A DNA stretch of 15,930 nucleotides from DATCTV01 sp964400685 (GCA_964400685.1 CAYNVT010000100.1:1-15930), one strand, 5' to 3'. Positions 1 through 7,084 are shown, numbered from the stretch's first letter. The notes: generated by a model from the sequence alone, not told the origin. Numbers and translations: made by a program.

Positions 1-12
1 GAGATTCTAATA

Positions 13-609
13 ATGCTGGAAGATGCAAAAAGGCTTGTCCTTGAAATCGCAAAGCTCGTCTGGGAGAGAAGGCTCTCCGATACGGCGGGCGGCAATATAA
101 GCGTGCGGGAGGGCGACCTCGCATGCTGTACGCCAAGGCTTATGGGATATCGTCTGCGCTGGCAGATTACAGACGCCGATCTTTCCGTGGTCGATCTTGA
201 CGGGAATGTCCTCGAAGGGCCGAAACAGATAACCAGAGAGGGAAAACTGCACCTTGCCCTTTACAAAGAGTTCCCTGAAGCGCATGCAGTTATTCACGCC
301 CACCCCTACTGGACGAACGTGTTCGTAGCAAAAGCGAGGCCCATCATCCCGAAACTGGAAACAACCGAAAAATTCGGCGTGATAGGCTGCTGCGAAGAGG
401 CGCACGGCTACTCCGAAGAGCTTGTCGAAAGCGTGCTCGGTCATTTCAGGGGGAAAAAGTCTCAATGGGAGAAAAGTCCTCTTATGGCCATCATGCCGCG
501 CCATGGAATAATCGCGGTAGGCAGGGACATGAACGCCTGCTTCGACATAGTCGACAGGATAGAGACCGAATGCCGCTGCCAGATCCTGGGAAAGCTGCTT
601 GATCTATGA
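13..609 (+). CDS. Class II aldolase/adducin family protein (fuculose-phosphate aldolase-like)
   Basis: A 198-aa class II (zinc-dependent) aldolase domain protein. Family members cleave sugar 1-phosphates such as L-fuculose-1-phosphate to dihydroxyacetone phosphate and an aldehyde in the cytoplasm. Visible hallmarks are the phosphate-binding segment GGNISVR (residues 26-32), a Glu in TREGK (E76) at the place of the catalytic acid, the zinc ligands H95 and H97 in VIHAHP, and the third ligand H164 in MPRHG. Length is close to the roughly 215 aa of FucA. The frame stays open to the window edge, so a slightly earlier start cannot be excluded. The ATG at 13 gives a normal family N-terminus, and a GAG at 1-3 may be the end of a ribosome binding site. 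The stop overlaps the ATG of the downstream kinase (ATGA). The exact substrate cannot be read from sequence; related folds include ribulose-phosphate epimerases and methylthioribulose-phosphate dehydratases. Confidence 0.88.
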   Translation: MLEDAKRLVLEIAKLVWERRLSDTAGGNISVREGDLACCTPRLMGYRLRWQITDADLSVVDLDGNVLEGPKQITREGKLHLALYKEFPEAHAVIHAHPYWTNVFVAKARPIIPKLETTEKFGVIGCCEEAHGYSEELVESVLGHFRGKKSQWEKSPLMAIMPRHGIIAVGRDMNACFDIVDRIETECRCQILGKLLDL

Positions 610-1532
610 TACTTGCAGTTACACTGAACCCTGCAATAGATTTTACGGTTTTTGGTGACAACTTCAGGACAGGAACCACAAACCGTGGGCAGGATGTATA
701 TCCCGATGCCGGAGGCAAGGGAAACAATGCGGCCAGGATTGCGAGGCTTCTCGGAAGTGAGGTCATGGTTACGGGTTTTCTGGGCGGATTCACGGGCGAT
801 TTTATCACCTCGGAGCTTGAACGTGAAGGAATCCGGACGGCATTTTACCGTATAAACGACCTGACCCGAATAACGCTGGCCTATGTGGACAATATTACCA
901 GCAGCGAAACAAAGGTCGTGCCGTTCGGACCGAAGATTTTAACACAGCAAGCCGAAGCATTCTGCAGCCACTTTGAAGAACTGCTGATTCAAAACGATTT
1001 TTCAATAGTTGCATTATGCGGATCGCTCGCAAACGGCCTGATGGATGATTATTATTCAAGGCTTGTGGGCATTGCAAAAGCCCATGAGATTCCGGTTGTG
1101 CTCGACACAAGCGGCAAGGCGCTGAAAAAAGGGATCGAATCCTCTCCCTTTTTGATAAAACCCAACATGGATGAAGCGGCTGAGCTCTCGGGATTAAATT
1201 CGCTTGATGAAATCACCTCATTCCTGAGAACACTCACGCCGAAGATCGGAACCGTGGCGCTCACACTCGGGAAAGACGGGGCAGTCTTCATTACAAAAAA
1301 TCATACAGCCAGGGCGAGCGTCGGACCGGTTGACGCCATCAATCCGGTAGGGGCGGGGGATGCATTCATAGGAGGCTTCCTGGCGGCCTACGACAAATCC
1401 GGCACGGACACCGAAAAGCTTTATTCCTGGTCAATGGCGGCTTCGGCATGTACTGCACGGTCAAAAGGCCTTCTATGGCCGCCTGAAATGTTTGATGAAA
1501 CGGTTAAGACCGTAACCGTTGAATCAGAATAG
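606..1532 (+). CDS. PfkB-family sugar-phosphate kinase (1-phosphofructokinase/tagatose-6-phosphate kinase type)
   Basis: A 308-aa cytoplasmic kinase of the ribokinase/PfkB superfamily, normal in length. The N-terminus AVTLNPAID (residues 4-12) is typical of the FruK/LacC/PfkB branch, which phosphorylates sugar phosphates rather than free sugars. The first signature is GGKGNNAARIARLLG (36-50), with Asn where Ile or Val is usual. The second is NPVGAGDAFIGGF (246-258), with the anion hole GAG and catalytic base D252. LTLGKDGAV (219-227) is the usual strand before it. Its ATG overlaps the aldolase stop by 4 nt, so translation is probably coupled, and no separate strong ribosome binding site is seen. 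With the aldolase it likely forms a kinase-aldolase step making triose phosphates. Whether the substrate is fructose-1-phosphate, tagatose-6-phosphate or another ketose phosphate is not resolved. Confidence 0.9.
   Translation: MILAVTLNPAIDFTVFGDNFRTGTTNRGQDVYPDAGGKGNNAARIARLLGSEVMVTGFLGGFTGDFITSELEREGIRTAFYRINDLTRITLAYVDNITSSETKVVPFGPKILTQQAEAFCSHFEELLIQNDFSIVALCGSLANGLMDDYYSRLVGIAKAHEIPVVLDTSGKALKKGIESSPFLIKPNMDEAAELSGLNSLDEITSFLRTLTPKIGTVALTLGKDGAVFITKNHTARASVGPVDAINPVGAGDAFIGGFLAAYDKSGTDTEKLYSWSMAASACTARSKGLLWPPEMFDETVKTVTVESE
1499..1520 (+). repeat. Perfect 8-bp inverted repeat at the 3' end of the kinase gene
   Basis: AACGGTTA (1499-1506) and TAACCGTT (1513-1520) form a perfect 8-bp stem with a 6-nt loop, inside the last codons of the PfkB-type gene. 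No T-tract follows, so it is not a standard intrinsic terminator. It may be a 3'-end stabilising hairpin, or coincidence. Confidence 0.4.
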
Positions 1533-1570
1533 ACAGGACCCGACTACACCGGTAATCCCGGATTGTTCTT

Positions 1571-2056
1571 TTATGGAAGTCTCTCCTGATGCGTTGCGGC
1601 ATTTTTCGCAGTCTTGGCCTGTTCCCGCTGATAGCCTGAGATTATGGCGGTGACGATCCTGTCAAAAAACAGGCCCACATAAAAATCGATCTCCATGAGC
1701 CTTTTAAGTTCGAAATCATCGTTCACGCTGAGGTCTTCCCTGAATGCATGCCATATCTCGCGCTTGATTAGCTGATAGAGCCTGACTACCTCGTCCAGAG
1801 GAATGCCTTCACGCATCCTCTGCGCACCCAGATCGGAATAGTATGCGAAAAGGGTATTCTTTGATTTGTTCTTGTCAAGCCAGTTGCCGAGGCGTTCATA
1901 GACATTGCGGATCACCTGGTAAACCCGCTCGGTCAAAATATCATCCGGTATTCCGCGGTACTGTGAAAATTCTTCATTATTGTAAACGGTCTGCACGATG
2001 TTTTTAGCTATATCATCCGCGCTTTCCTCTATAAGCTCCATAAACTTCTTATACAT
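1571..2056 (-). CDS. Stand-alone RsbRD N-terminal-like sensor domain protein
   Basis: A 161-aa, wholly helical-looking soluble protein with no signal peptide or membrane segment. The central stretch, with LGAQRMREGIPLDEVVRLY at about residues 76-94 followed by an IKREIW-like helix, matches my memory of the RsbRD N-terminal domain. That globin-like sensory module normally precedes a STAS domain in RsbR stressosome proteins or an output domain in kinases. Here it covers the entire protein and no STAS, kinase or GGDEF part follows, so it would act by binding a partner. The ATG at 2056 has GAGG about 9 nt upstream, and a strong promoter lies at 2079-2106, so it is a separate transcription unit although it follows the DUF721 gene on the same strand. 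It converges on the kinase gene. The family call rests on remembered consensus. Confidence 0.68.
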   Translation of the reverse strand: MYKKFMELIEESADDIAKNIVQTVYNNEEFSQYRGIPDDILTERVYQVIRNVYERLGNWLDKNKSKNTLFAYYSDLGAQRMREGIPLDEVVRLYQLIKREIWHAFREDLSVNDDFELKRLMEIDFYVGLFFDRIVTAIISGYQREQAKTAKNAATHQERLP

Positions 2057-2078
2057 GATCCATTACCTCACCTTGACG

Positions 2079-2106
2079 ATAATAAAGGCATATCCTCATT
2101 TGTCAA
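2079..2106 (-). promoter_or_regulatory. Sigma-70-type promoter for the RsbRD-like gene
   Basis: On the minus strand a perfect -35 TTGACA (2101-2106) is followed by a 16-bp spacer and a -10 TATTAT (2079-2084, 5 of 6 matches to TATAAT). Transcription would begin near 2070, giving a leader of about 15 nt before the ATG at 2056. It lies in the 124-nt gap after the DUF721 gene, where nothing else is apparent. Confidence 0.7.
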
Positions 2107-2180
2107 TGCGCCCTTGATTTTCCAATACTATATTGAAGCCTGAATCGTCACATAAACGGTTCAACCCTTCCATGCAAATT

Positions 2181-2591
2181 TCAAGACCCTTTTACCAGTG
2201 CCTGAATCTTCTCTTTAAGTTCGGGGTTTTTGATATTTTCATATGCATGGCTGTCAATATCTAGTTTGACGGGTACGGGTTTTTTCAATACCGGTTCTGT
2301 TTCCGTTTTCAACACCCCGATCTTCGAATCTATCTCCTTTATTCTGAGGTTGGTAAGCTTTCTGATGTTTTCAATGAGAGTGAGTTCAAGCAGGCCCACC
2401 TGCTGCACCCAGACAGGTGAATCGCATAGGATCTCAAGCCTTGAACCCTTCAGTTTTGCAGGTGTTGTATGCCCGGCAAAGACCTTGCCCGCTATCTCGG
2501 TCCAGTCCGCCTTTATCCTGAGAATCCTGTACATGTCCTTGCTTATCATCCCGAGATGGTTACCAAGCCTGTCCAGTTCTTTGTTTTTCAT
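2181..2591 (-). CDS. DUF721/DciA-like protein
   Basis: A 136-aa small basic protein of the DUF721 family, which includes the replicative helicase loader DciA. Family features are the helix leading to W29 and the segment ADWTEIAGKVFAGHTTPAKL (residues 28-47), then a hydrophobic strand around LEILCDSPVWVQQV (52-65), and a following helix ending in NIRKLTNLRIKEI. The C-terminal third is charged, Pro/Lys-rich and probably disordered, as is common in DciA proteins. Its ATG overlaps the stop of the RluD-type gene by 4 nt (ATGA), so it is the last, translationally coupled member of the selA run. A role in loading DnaB follows from the DciA relationship and is not proven here; many DUF721 proteins have no tested function. 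Confidence 0.75.
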   Translation of the reverse strand: MKNKELDRLGNHLGMISKDMYRILRIKADWTEIAGKVFAGHTTPAKLKGSRLEILCDSPVWVQQVGLLELTLIENIRKLTNLRIKEIDSKIGVLKTETEPVLKKPVPVKLDIDSHAYENIKNPELKEKIQALVKGS

Positions 2592-3550
2592 GAATAGTTC
2601 CTGTTAAGTTCCTGCTCTAGAAGAATCATGTCTTCCGGGAGTTGAGATATGAATTCCATATATTCTCCCGTTTCGGGATGATTGATGCCAAGGATATGCG
2701 AATGAAGCATCTGCCGGTCAATCTTTTTCACATAAGCCCTGACAGCGGCATTGGCAATGTTCGCAGCCCTTCCCTTTCCCCCGTATTCGGAATCCCCTAC
2801 GATGGGATGACCCAGGTCCGACAGGTGCACCCTTATCTGGTGAGTGCGGCCTGTCTCAAGGCTTAGCCTCAGCATTGAAAACCCGGGCCATGATTTCATC
2901 ACTTCCCAGTTTGTGACTGCAGGCCGTCCCGATCTAGCTTTCGATGTCATCTTCTTCCTGTCACCAGGATTTCTGTTTATGAGGTTTTCAATTCGCCCGC
3001 TGTTACCTGTCATCATGCCGAAGCAGATGCCGATATAGACCCTTTTGTGCGTATGCTCCTTGAATGCATCAGAAAGCCTGCCATATGCATGCTGGTTTTT
3101 TGCAACCACCATAACGCCTGATGTCAGCTTATCGAGCCTGTGGACAATGCCCGGCCTTTCCATGCTGCCCACGTTAGCCATCTGCGGATATCTTGCAATG
3201 AGCGCATGGACAAGCGTTTTTTCAAAATTGCCTGCGCCAGGATGAACGACAAGACCCGCTGGCTTATCGATTACGATAAGGGCCTCATCATCATAAAGTA
3301 TACTAAGCTCGGTTTCCCAGGGCATGATATCCGAGGTCTTTTCCTCTTCAGGCTCAAAGACTACGCTCATACCGTCGGATACGGCAAAGGAAGGTTTTCT
3401 CTTAAGCGAATCGACACTTACCCTGTCTTCCGAAACAAGGCGTGTCGCAGCGGACCTGCTTATCCCAGCCCTCTTCGCGAGAAAGACATCGAGCCTGCTG
3501 CCCGTGTCTTCTGCTGATACTATGAGAGTAATCTGTTTTTTCGTTTCCAT
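2588..3550 (-). CDS. rluD: RluD-type 23S rRNA pseudouridine synthase
   Basis: A 320-aa RluA-family pseudouridine synthase that isomerises uridines in structured RNA; RluD acts on helix 69 of 23S rRNA. An N-terminal S4 RNA-binding domain (about residues 14-62, with SRLDVFLAKRAGISRS) is followed by the catalytic domain. That domain holds VIDKPAGLVVHPG (93-105), HRLDKLTSGVMVVAKN (137-152) with catalytic D140, and ETGRTHQIRVHLSDLGHPIVGD near 230-250. S4 plus this catalytic layout, and the Asp position close to that of E. coli RluD, favour RluD over RluA or RluC, but the exact target uridines are inferred. It starts 14 nt after the patatin gene without a clear ribosome binding site, so it probably depends on coupling. 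Its stop overlaps the DUF721 start. Confidence 0.92.
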   Translation of the reverse strand: METKKQITLIVSAEDTGSRLDVFLAKRAGISRSAATRLVSEDRVSVDSLKRKPSFAVSDGMSVVFEPEEEKTSDIMPWETELSILYDDEALIVIDKPAGLVVHPGAGNFEKTLVHALIARYPQMANVGSMERPGIVHRLDKLTSGVMVVAKNQHAYGRLSDAFKEHTHKRVYIGICFGMMTGNSGRIENLINRNPGDRKKMTSKARSGRPAVTNWEVMKSWPGFSMLRLSLETGRTHQIRVHLSDLGHPIVGDSEYGGKGRAANIANAAVRAYVKKIDRQMLHSHILGINHPETGEYMEFISQLPEDMILLEQELNRNYS

Positions 3551-3564
3551 GACCGGACCGGCGC

Positions 3565-4488
3565 CTATCTGAAAAGCCTCAGCAGGCCGGTGATATGAAA
3601 CTTCAATATGGCTTTTTTCAGTGACGGCATAGCTGTTTTTGCCGCCTTGTAGCCTGCTGCAATATAGGCGTCAAGGTTTTCAAAGGCAGACCATGGGGCA
3701 TCCCCAACTTCCGGGTGTATCACAAAATCTGCTTCCTTTGTCCTGAGCATGTTCATGGACGACCTCGCTATGTCATTAGCCCTTATCATTATATCCATGC
3801 TGTTTTTAAGCCCGCTCTTCGCATCGATCGACATGATGTCGCGCGATACGTCGGACGCAATGATAAAATGCGCGCCAAGCTGTTTTACTGCCGATATCGG
3901 GACACTCTCGGCCCATCCGCCGTCAACATACATGCCGCCGTCCATGCTGACCGGAGACAATGCCCCGGGAACGGCGCTCGAAGCCCTTATGGCCTTTCTC
4001 AGGGAACCTGAACGGAATATAACAGTGTTGCCCGATACAAGGTCAAGGGCAATGCAGGCGAACCCGAGTTTGAGGTCTGAAAAATATTTGTCCGGGACTA
4101 GTTTTTCAATCTCTTCAAAAGCGGCCTGAGAAACGACCGAGTCCTTTGTCATGAAACGGTAGAATGCATACCCTTTCTTTGCAGTATCGAACATCTTTTC
4201 AAAAAAGCCCATGTCAATGTCCGCCCCTCCGGAAAGAGAACCCATCTTCTGAACCTGCTTTAAAAATTCCTCGGAAGTGAGAACTCCCCTGATAGAGCTT
4301 TCCGTAGCGGATGCGCTCAGGGTATCGGCATAGACAGCACCTACAATAGCCCCCATGCTTGTACCTGATATGACGTCCGGTTTTATGCCTGACTCCTCCA
4401 TCGCCTTCAAAACGCCTATGTTGGCGAGCCCCCTCACTCCACCACCGCCGAGCGCAATCCCTATTCTGTATGGTGATTTAAAGGGCAT
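3565..4488 (-). CDS. Patatin-like phospholipase (RssA/YchK-like)
   Basis: A 307-aa patatin-family serine hydrolase with a Ser-Asp dyad, predicted to release fatty acids from lipids; no signal peptide, so cytoplasmic. Residues 14-21 hold the oxyanion loop GGGGVRGL, GTSMG at 42-46 has nucleophile S44, and VDGG at 188-191 has catalytic D189. IRASSAVPG (168-176) is also typical. A longer frame begins at 4512, but the ATG at 4488 is preferred because AAAGGA (4495-4500) sits 6 nt before it and the extra residues are outside the family N-terminus. With this start the gene still overlaps the end of selA by 11 nt. The C-terminal 50 residues after the core are Lys/Ala-rich and end in a short hydrophobic helix (KFHITGLLRLFR). 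The physiological substrate is unknown. Confidence 0.9.
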   Translation of the reverse strand: MPFKSPYRIGIALGGGGVRGLANIGVLKAMEESGIKPDVISGTSMGAIVGAVYADTLSASATESSIRGVLTSEEFLKQVQKMGSLSGGADIDMGFFEKMFDTAKKGYAFYRFMTKDSVVSQAAFEEIEKLVPDKYFSDLKLGFACIALDLVSGNTVIFRSGSLRKAIRASSAVPGALSPVSMDGGMYVDGGWAESVPISAVKQLGAHFIIASDVSRDIMSIDAKSGLKNSMDIMIRANDIARSSMNMLRTKEADFVIHPEVGDAPWSAFENLDAYIAAGYKAAKTAMPSLKKAILKFHITGLLRLFR

Positions 4489-5824
4489 TGTTAATCCTTT
4501 CGGCGGCATCATTCAGCTCTTCAACCGAAATGGTTTTCACATCGAACATCAGCTTCTCATCTTCAATCCTGCATACAATCCCGGCCTCACGAAGCCTTGC
4601 ATGGACGGCAACGGAATCAGGTGCCGAAATTACCACGGCAAATGACGGGATCGTGGATGTCGGCGCTGCCCCGCCGCCGATTACAGCCTTTGTCTCGATG
4701 ATTGTGCCTTTCGCCTTAAGCTTTCTCTTGAGCGTCAGGACCCTTTTTCTCACATCGGAGCTGTCTTCTGTAATCATCCTTAATACCGGCAGTTCGTCAT
4801 ACATCTCCATCCCGATAAGCTTTAGCGTTTCGACAAGCGCAGCCAGGCTGAACTTGTCAATCCTTACTGCCCTGTGCAAAGGGTGCTTCGACATTTTTGA
4901 AACGAGCTGTTTGCGGCCTACAATGATGCCTGCCTGCGGGCCGCTCAGGACCTTGTCTCCGCTGAAGGATACTATATCCGCCCCGTCCGTAAGGCATGAA
5001 GGCACCGTCCACTCTCCGTGAATCCCGAACGGGCTTAAATCAAAAGGCATACCCGAACCCATATCCACATATAAAGGCAGGCCTCTAGATTTTGCCAGAG
5101 CAGCCAGTTCCTTTATTTCGGCCTCATCAGTAAAACCGATGAGAGCGAAGTTGCTTCTGTGGACCTTCATGATCAGTCCGGTATTATCGTTTATCGCGGC
5201 CTCATAGTCGGACAGTCTTGTCTTATTTGTGGTGCCGACCTCTTTCAGTATGGCACCGCTTAATGTCATGACATCTGGCATCCTGAATGAGCCGCCAATC
5301 TCGACGAGTTCTCCTCTTGAAACGATCACTTCCCTGCCAGCAGCCAGACTTGCCAGAACCAGCATGACCGCAGCCGCATTATTGTTTACCGCAATTGCAT
5401 CCTCTACCCCGAAGACAACTTTTGCGATCTCCTTTATATGATCCTGCCTCGAACCCCTGATACCTTCTTTTATATTATATTCAAGGTCCGAATACCCGCC
5501 TGTATCGATCATGGCCATAAGGGCAAACGTTGAAAGGGGCGCCCTTCCCAGATTAGTATAAACCATGACGCCTGTCGCATTTATCATGGGTTTTAACCCA
5601 GTTTCGATAAGACCGGTCAGGCCTGCTGAAACTCTGGCTGCTATCTCATGCGCAGCGGGGCTCTTCTGAACATCCCCTTTTTTTATCGAATCACGAAGCT
5701 TTACAAGCTCATCCTCAACAGCCTTTTTTATTATCTCCTGACGTAGCGGCAGGCTTAAAAGTTCGTCCGTGCCAAGGATCACATCCATTTTCGGGATAGA
5801 CCTGAACGCATCTTTTTTTTCCAT
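4478..5824 (-). CDS. selA: L-seryl-tRNA(Sec) selenium transferase (selenocysteine synthase)
   Basis: A 448-aa PLP-dependent enzyme that converts seryl-tRNA(Sec) to selenocysteinyl-tRNA(Sec) using selenophosphate. Diagnostic segments are INATGVMVYTNLGRAPLS (residues 81-98), VNNNAAAVML (146-155), GELVEIGGSFRMPDVM (171-186), EVGTTNKTRLSDYE (195-208), and SFSGDKVLSGPQAG (286-299) with the PLP lysine at K291. Length is slightly under the 460-470 aa of well-known SelA proteins. The N-terminal domain with PLRQ and the small helical region is present, and the TNLGRAPLS segment separates it from archaeal SelA-like proteins. The ATG at 5824 has GAGG about 7 nt upstream and follows the 141-aa gene by one base. 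Codons 2-4 form an A8 run. selB, selC and selD are not in the window. Its presence implies the organism makes selenoproteins. Confidence 0.95.
   Translation of the reverse strand: MEKKDAFRSIPKMDVILGTDELLSLPLRQEIIKKAVEDELVKLRDSIKKGDVQKSPAAHEIAARVSAGLTGLIETGLKPMINATGVMVYTNLGRAPLSTFALMAMIDTGGYSDLEYNIKEGIRGSRQDHIKEIAKVVFGVEDAIAVNNNAAAVMLVLASLAAGREVIVSRGELVEIGGSFRMPDVMTLSGAILKEVGTTNKTRLSDYEAAINDNTGLIMKVHRSNFALIGFTDEAEIKELAALAKSRGLPLYVDMGSGMPFDLSPFGIHGEWTVPSCLTDGADIVSFSGDKVLSGPQAGIIVGRKQLVSKMSKHPLHRAVRIDKFSLAALVETLKLIGMEMYDELPVLRMITEDSSDVRKRVLTLKRKLKAKGTIIETKAVIGGGAAPTSTIPSFAVVISAPDSVAVHARLREAGIVCRIEDEKLMFDVKTISVEELNDAAERINNAL
4495..4500 (-). promoter_or_regulatory. Ribosome binding site that sets the patatin start
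   Basis: AAAGGA on the minus strand lies 6 nt before the ATG at 4488 and within the last codons of selA. It decides between this start and the longer frame from 4512, whose first ATG has no comparable site. Confidence 0.6.
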
Positions 5825-5825
5825 G

Positions 5826-6251
5826 TCAATCCCTCATCTTTTCGACGGTAAAATAAAACGTGTTATATGCCTTGCCCTTTATCAGGAAGACTCCCCGCCC
5901 CAGAAAGAAACCGTCCGAGAGTTTTTTCAGTTCATCATTTAACGGTTTCAGCCAGAACGGATTGCCCTTTCTGTTGTAATTAATGCGAAGCACCTTCTGC
6001 CCGTCGCCAAGTATGGAGTCAGTCCTTTCGATTATAAAATCGCCAATCCTTATGAATCCCAGAAATTCGTTGAATCCGCCGCCTTTATCTTCCACACCCA
6101 TCGGGAAAAACTTGCAGTGCAGAAAAGACCTGAAATCCGGCAGTATGCCGGTAACGAGCTTAACCTTGAAATAGCCCCTTAGTTCCGCCGGGTCAGGCGT
6201 GGCGCCTGCGGCAAAAGCATCTTCCAGTGTTTTATACCCTTTCCAGGACAT
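5826..6251 (-). CDS. Unrecognised 141-aa protein, first gene of the selA run
   Basis: I do not recognise this family. The protein is soluble-looking, with no signal peptide, membrane helix or obvious metal-binding motif; its single Cys (residue 46, in the segment LHCKFFP) is not part of a pair. The middle part alternates short hydrophobic and charged stretches suggestive of beta strands (FLGFIRIGDFIIERT, QKVLRINYNRK). The end has a Gly-rich turn, FFLGRGVFLIKGKAYNTFYF (residues 115-134), and finishes VEKMRD, so a small beta-barrel or lipocalin-like fold is one possibility. The start is well supported by AAGGAG 8 nt before the ATG. Only one base separates its stop from the selA ATG, so the two are co-translated. 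Position makes it a candidate partner of SelA or of another gene in the run, but that is inference. Confidence 0.8.
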   Translation of the reverse strand: MSWKGYKTLEDAFAAGATPDPAELRGYFKVKLVTGILPDFRSFLHCKFFPMGVEDKGGGFNEFLGFIRIGDFIIERTDSILGDGQKVLRINYNRKGNPFWLKPLNDELKKLSDGFFLGRGVFLIKGKAYNTFYFTVEKMRD

Positions 6252-6396
6252 AAGAATCTCTCCTTCCTAAAGTATGACTGCCTTTTACCATACACATCTG
6301 AAATATTAAACGCTTCTTAAAGCCATGTATGCCTTCGGATAGTTGCGCTGTCAGCTTAAATTTGCAATCCTTACAAACAGCATCTTTTTATTTTGC
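6252..6396. other. Intergenic leader upstream of the selA run
   Basis: This 145-nt space separates the SRPBCC gene from the 141-aa gene, both on the minus strand. A good ribosome binding site is the only firm element. TAATAT-like stretches exist, but none has a -35 at proper distance, so no promoter is called. I see no T-tailed hairpin, so read-through from the SRPBCC gene is possible. Confidence 0.4.
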
Positions 6397-7023
6397 CTAG
6401 CTCATAGGGGGCAGAACGGGCTTCGGGATTGGCCCCTTTTCTTTCAGCATAGCCACCCTTTTCTTCAGTGATTTGAATATCGAAGGGAACGTCGTTTTGC
6501 CGAGGCTTTCTTCAATAAAACCAGGTACTGCTTTACCCACATCGAGAGAAGTAGTGTAAGTGACCAGCACCCGTTTATCGTCATAAGGTTCAATCCTGAA
6601 ATACCCCTGGGCGTCTTTTATCGGGCCTTTTACATAGAACCAGTATGTTGTGTAATCCTTCTCGTCGATCACATAGGAAAGGGTATAATCCATTTTGAAC
6701 ATGACGACCTTGATCCTGCAGTCCACTATCAGCCTGCCGTTGTTCCAGCCGACCGGCCTGTAATAAATGACACTCGGCATGAATTCGCCGAAATGGCTGA
6801 AATCGGTTATTACCCTCCAGACATCTTCAGCGCTGGCATCCACCAGGCTGTGGCCTGTGGGGTTGAACACTTTTGTGTGAGGGTTCTGTTCGATCGTCAT
6901 GATGACCTTCCCGCTTTCAAGGTCCTTCCTTGTCTTTGCATCAAGGTTCAGCTGTGCGGCATGAACAGTGCCCGAGTGCATCAGAAAACCGATCATCAGA
7001 GATAATATGATAAGATGTCTCAA
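6397..7023 (-). CDS. Exported SRPBCC/START-like lipid-binding domain protein
   Basis: A 208-aa protein with a cleavable signal peptide (MRHLIILSLMIGFLMHSGTV, then HA|AQL at about residue 22) and one SRPBCC/polyketide-cyclase/COQ10-like domain. Typical marks are ASAEDVWRVITDFSHFGEFM (about residues 63-82), with the helix-turn that opens the cavity, a central run of long strands (DCRIKVVMFKMDYTLSYVID), GYFRIEPYDDKRVLVTYTTS and a long C-terminal helix. The fold binds hydrophobic ligands. An exported form would act in the periplasm, perhaps as a lipid or isoprenoid carrier. The start is TTG at 7023, with GGAGG 5 nt upstream. The first internal ATG (codon 10) would remove the charged start of the signal peptide. 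It has its own promoter (7085-7113), diverges from the FAD oxidoreductase pair, and ends in a Pro-rich tail (PIPKPVLPPMS). The ligand is unknown. Confidence 0.8.
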   Translation of the reverse strand: MRHLIILSLMIGFLMHSGTVHAAQLNLDAKTRKDLESGKVIMTIEQNPHTKVFNPTGHSLVDASAEDVWRVITDFSHFGEFMPSVIYYRPVGWNNGRLIVDCRIKVVMFKMDYTLSYVIDEKDYTTYWFYVKGPIKDAQGYFRIEPYDDKRVLVTYTTSLDVGKAVPGFIEESLGKTTFPSIFKSLKKRVAMLKEKGPIPKPVLPPMS

Positions 7024-7028
7024 AACTT

Positions 7029-7033
7029 CCTCC
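7029..7033 (-). promoter_or_regulatory. Ribosome binding site supporting a TTG start
   Basis: GGAGG lies 5 nt before the TTG at 7021-7023. It supports TTG as the real initiator of the SRPBCC gene, where the first ATG is nine codons further in. Confidence 0.6.
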
Positions 7034-7084
7034 AGATTATCCTAAACAAATAAACAAAAGCTCAATACATACATTGTCACCTGC

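Noticed and set aside
7..504. A 165-codon open frame on the minus strand across the aldolase gene
   Set aside because: It is antisense to a gene with clear zinc-aldolase motifs, and its own translation shows no domain-like pattern.
1549..1571. CCGG-TAATC-CCGG followed by TTCTTTT as a terminator between the converging kinase and RsbRD-like genes
   Set aside because: A 4-bp stem is too weak, and the T-rich part is interrupted and enters the end of the RsbRD-like gene.
3140..4129. Long plus-strand open frames (up to about 126 codons) across the RluD-type and patatin genes
   Set aside because: They lie opposite two genes with intact catalytic motifs and show no domain or ribosome binding site of their own.
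4488..5021. A 177-codon Ser/Thr-rich plus-strand frame inside selA
   Set aside because: Antisense shadow of a conserved enzyme; the serine richness reflects the complement of selA codons.
5826..5828. The TGA ending the 141-aa gene as a possible selenocysteine codon, given the neighbouring selA
   Set aside because: The frame continues open past it, but no selenocysteine-insertion hairpin is apparent, and one base later selA begins with a good ribosome binding site.
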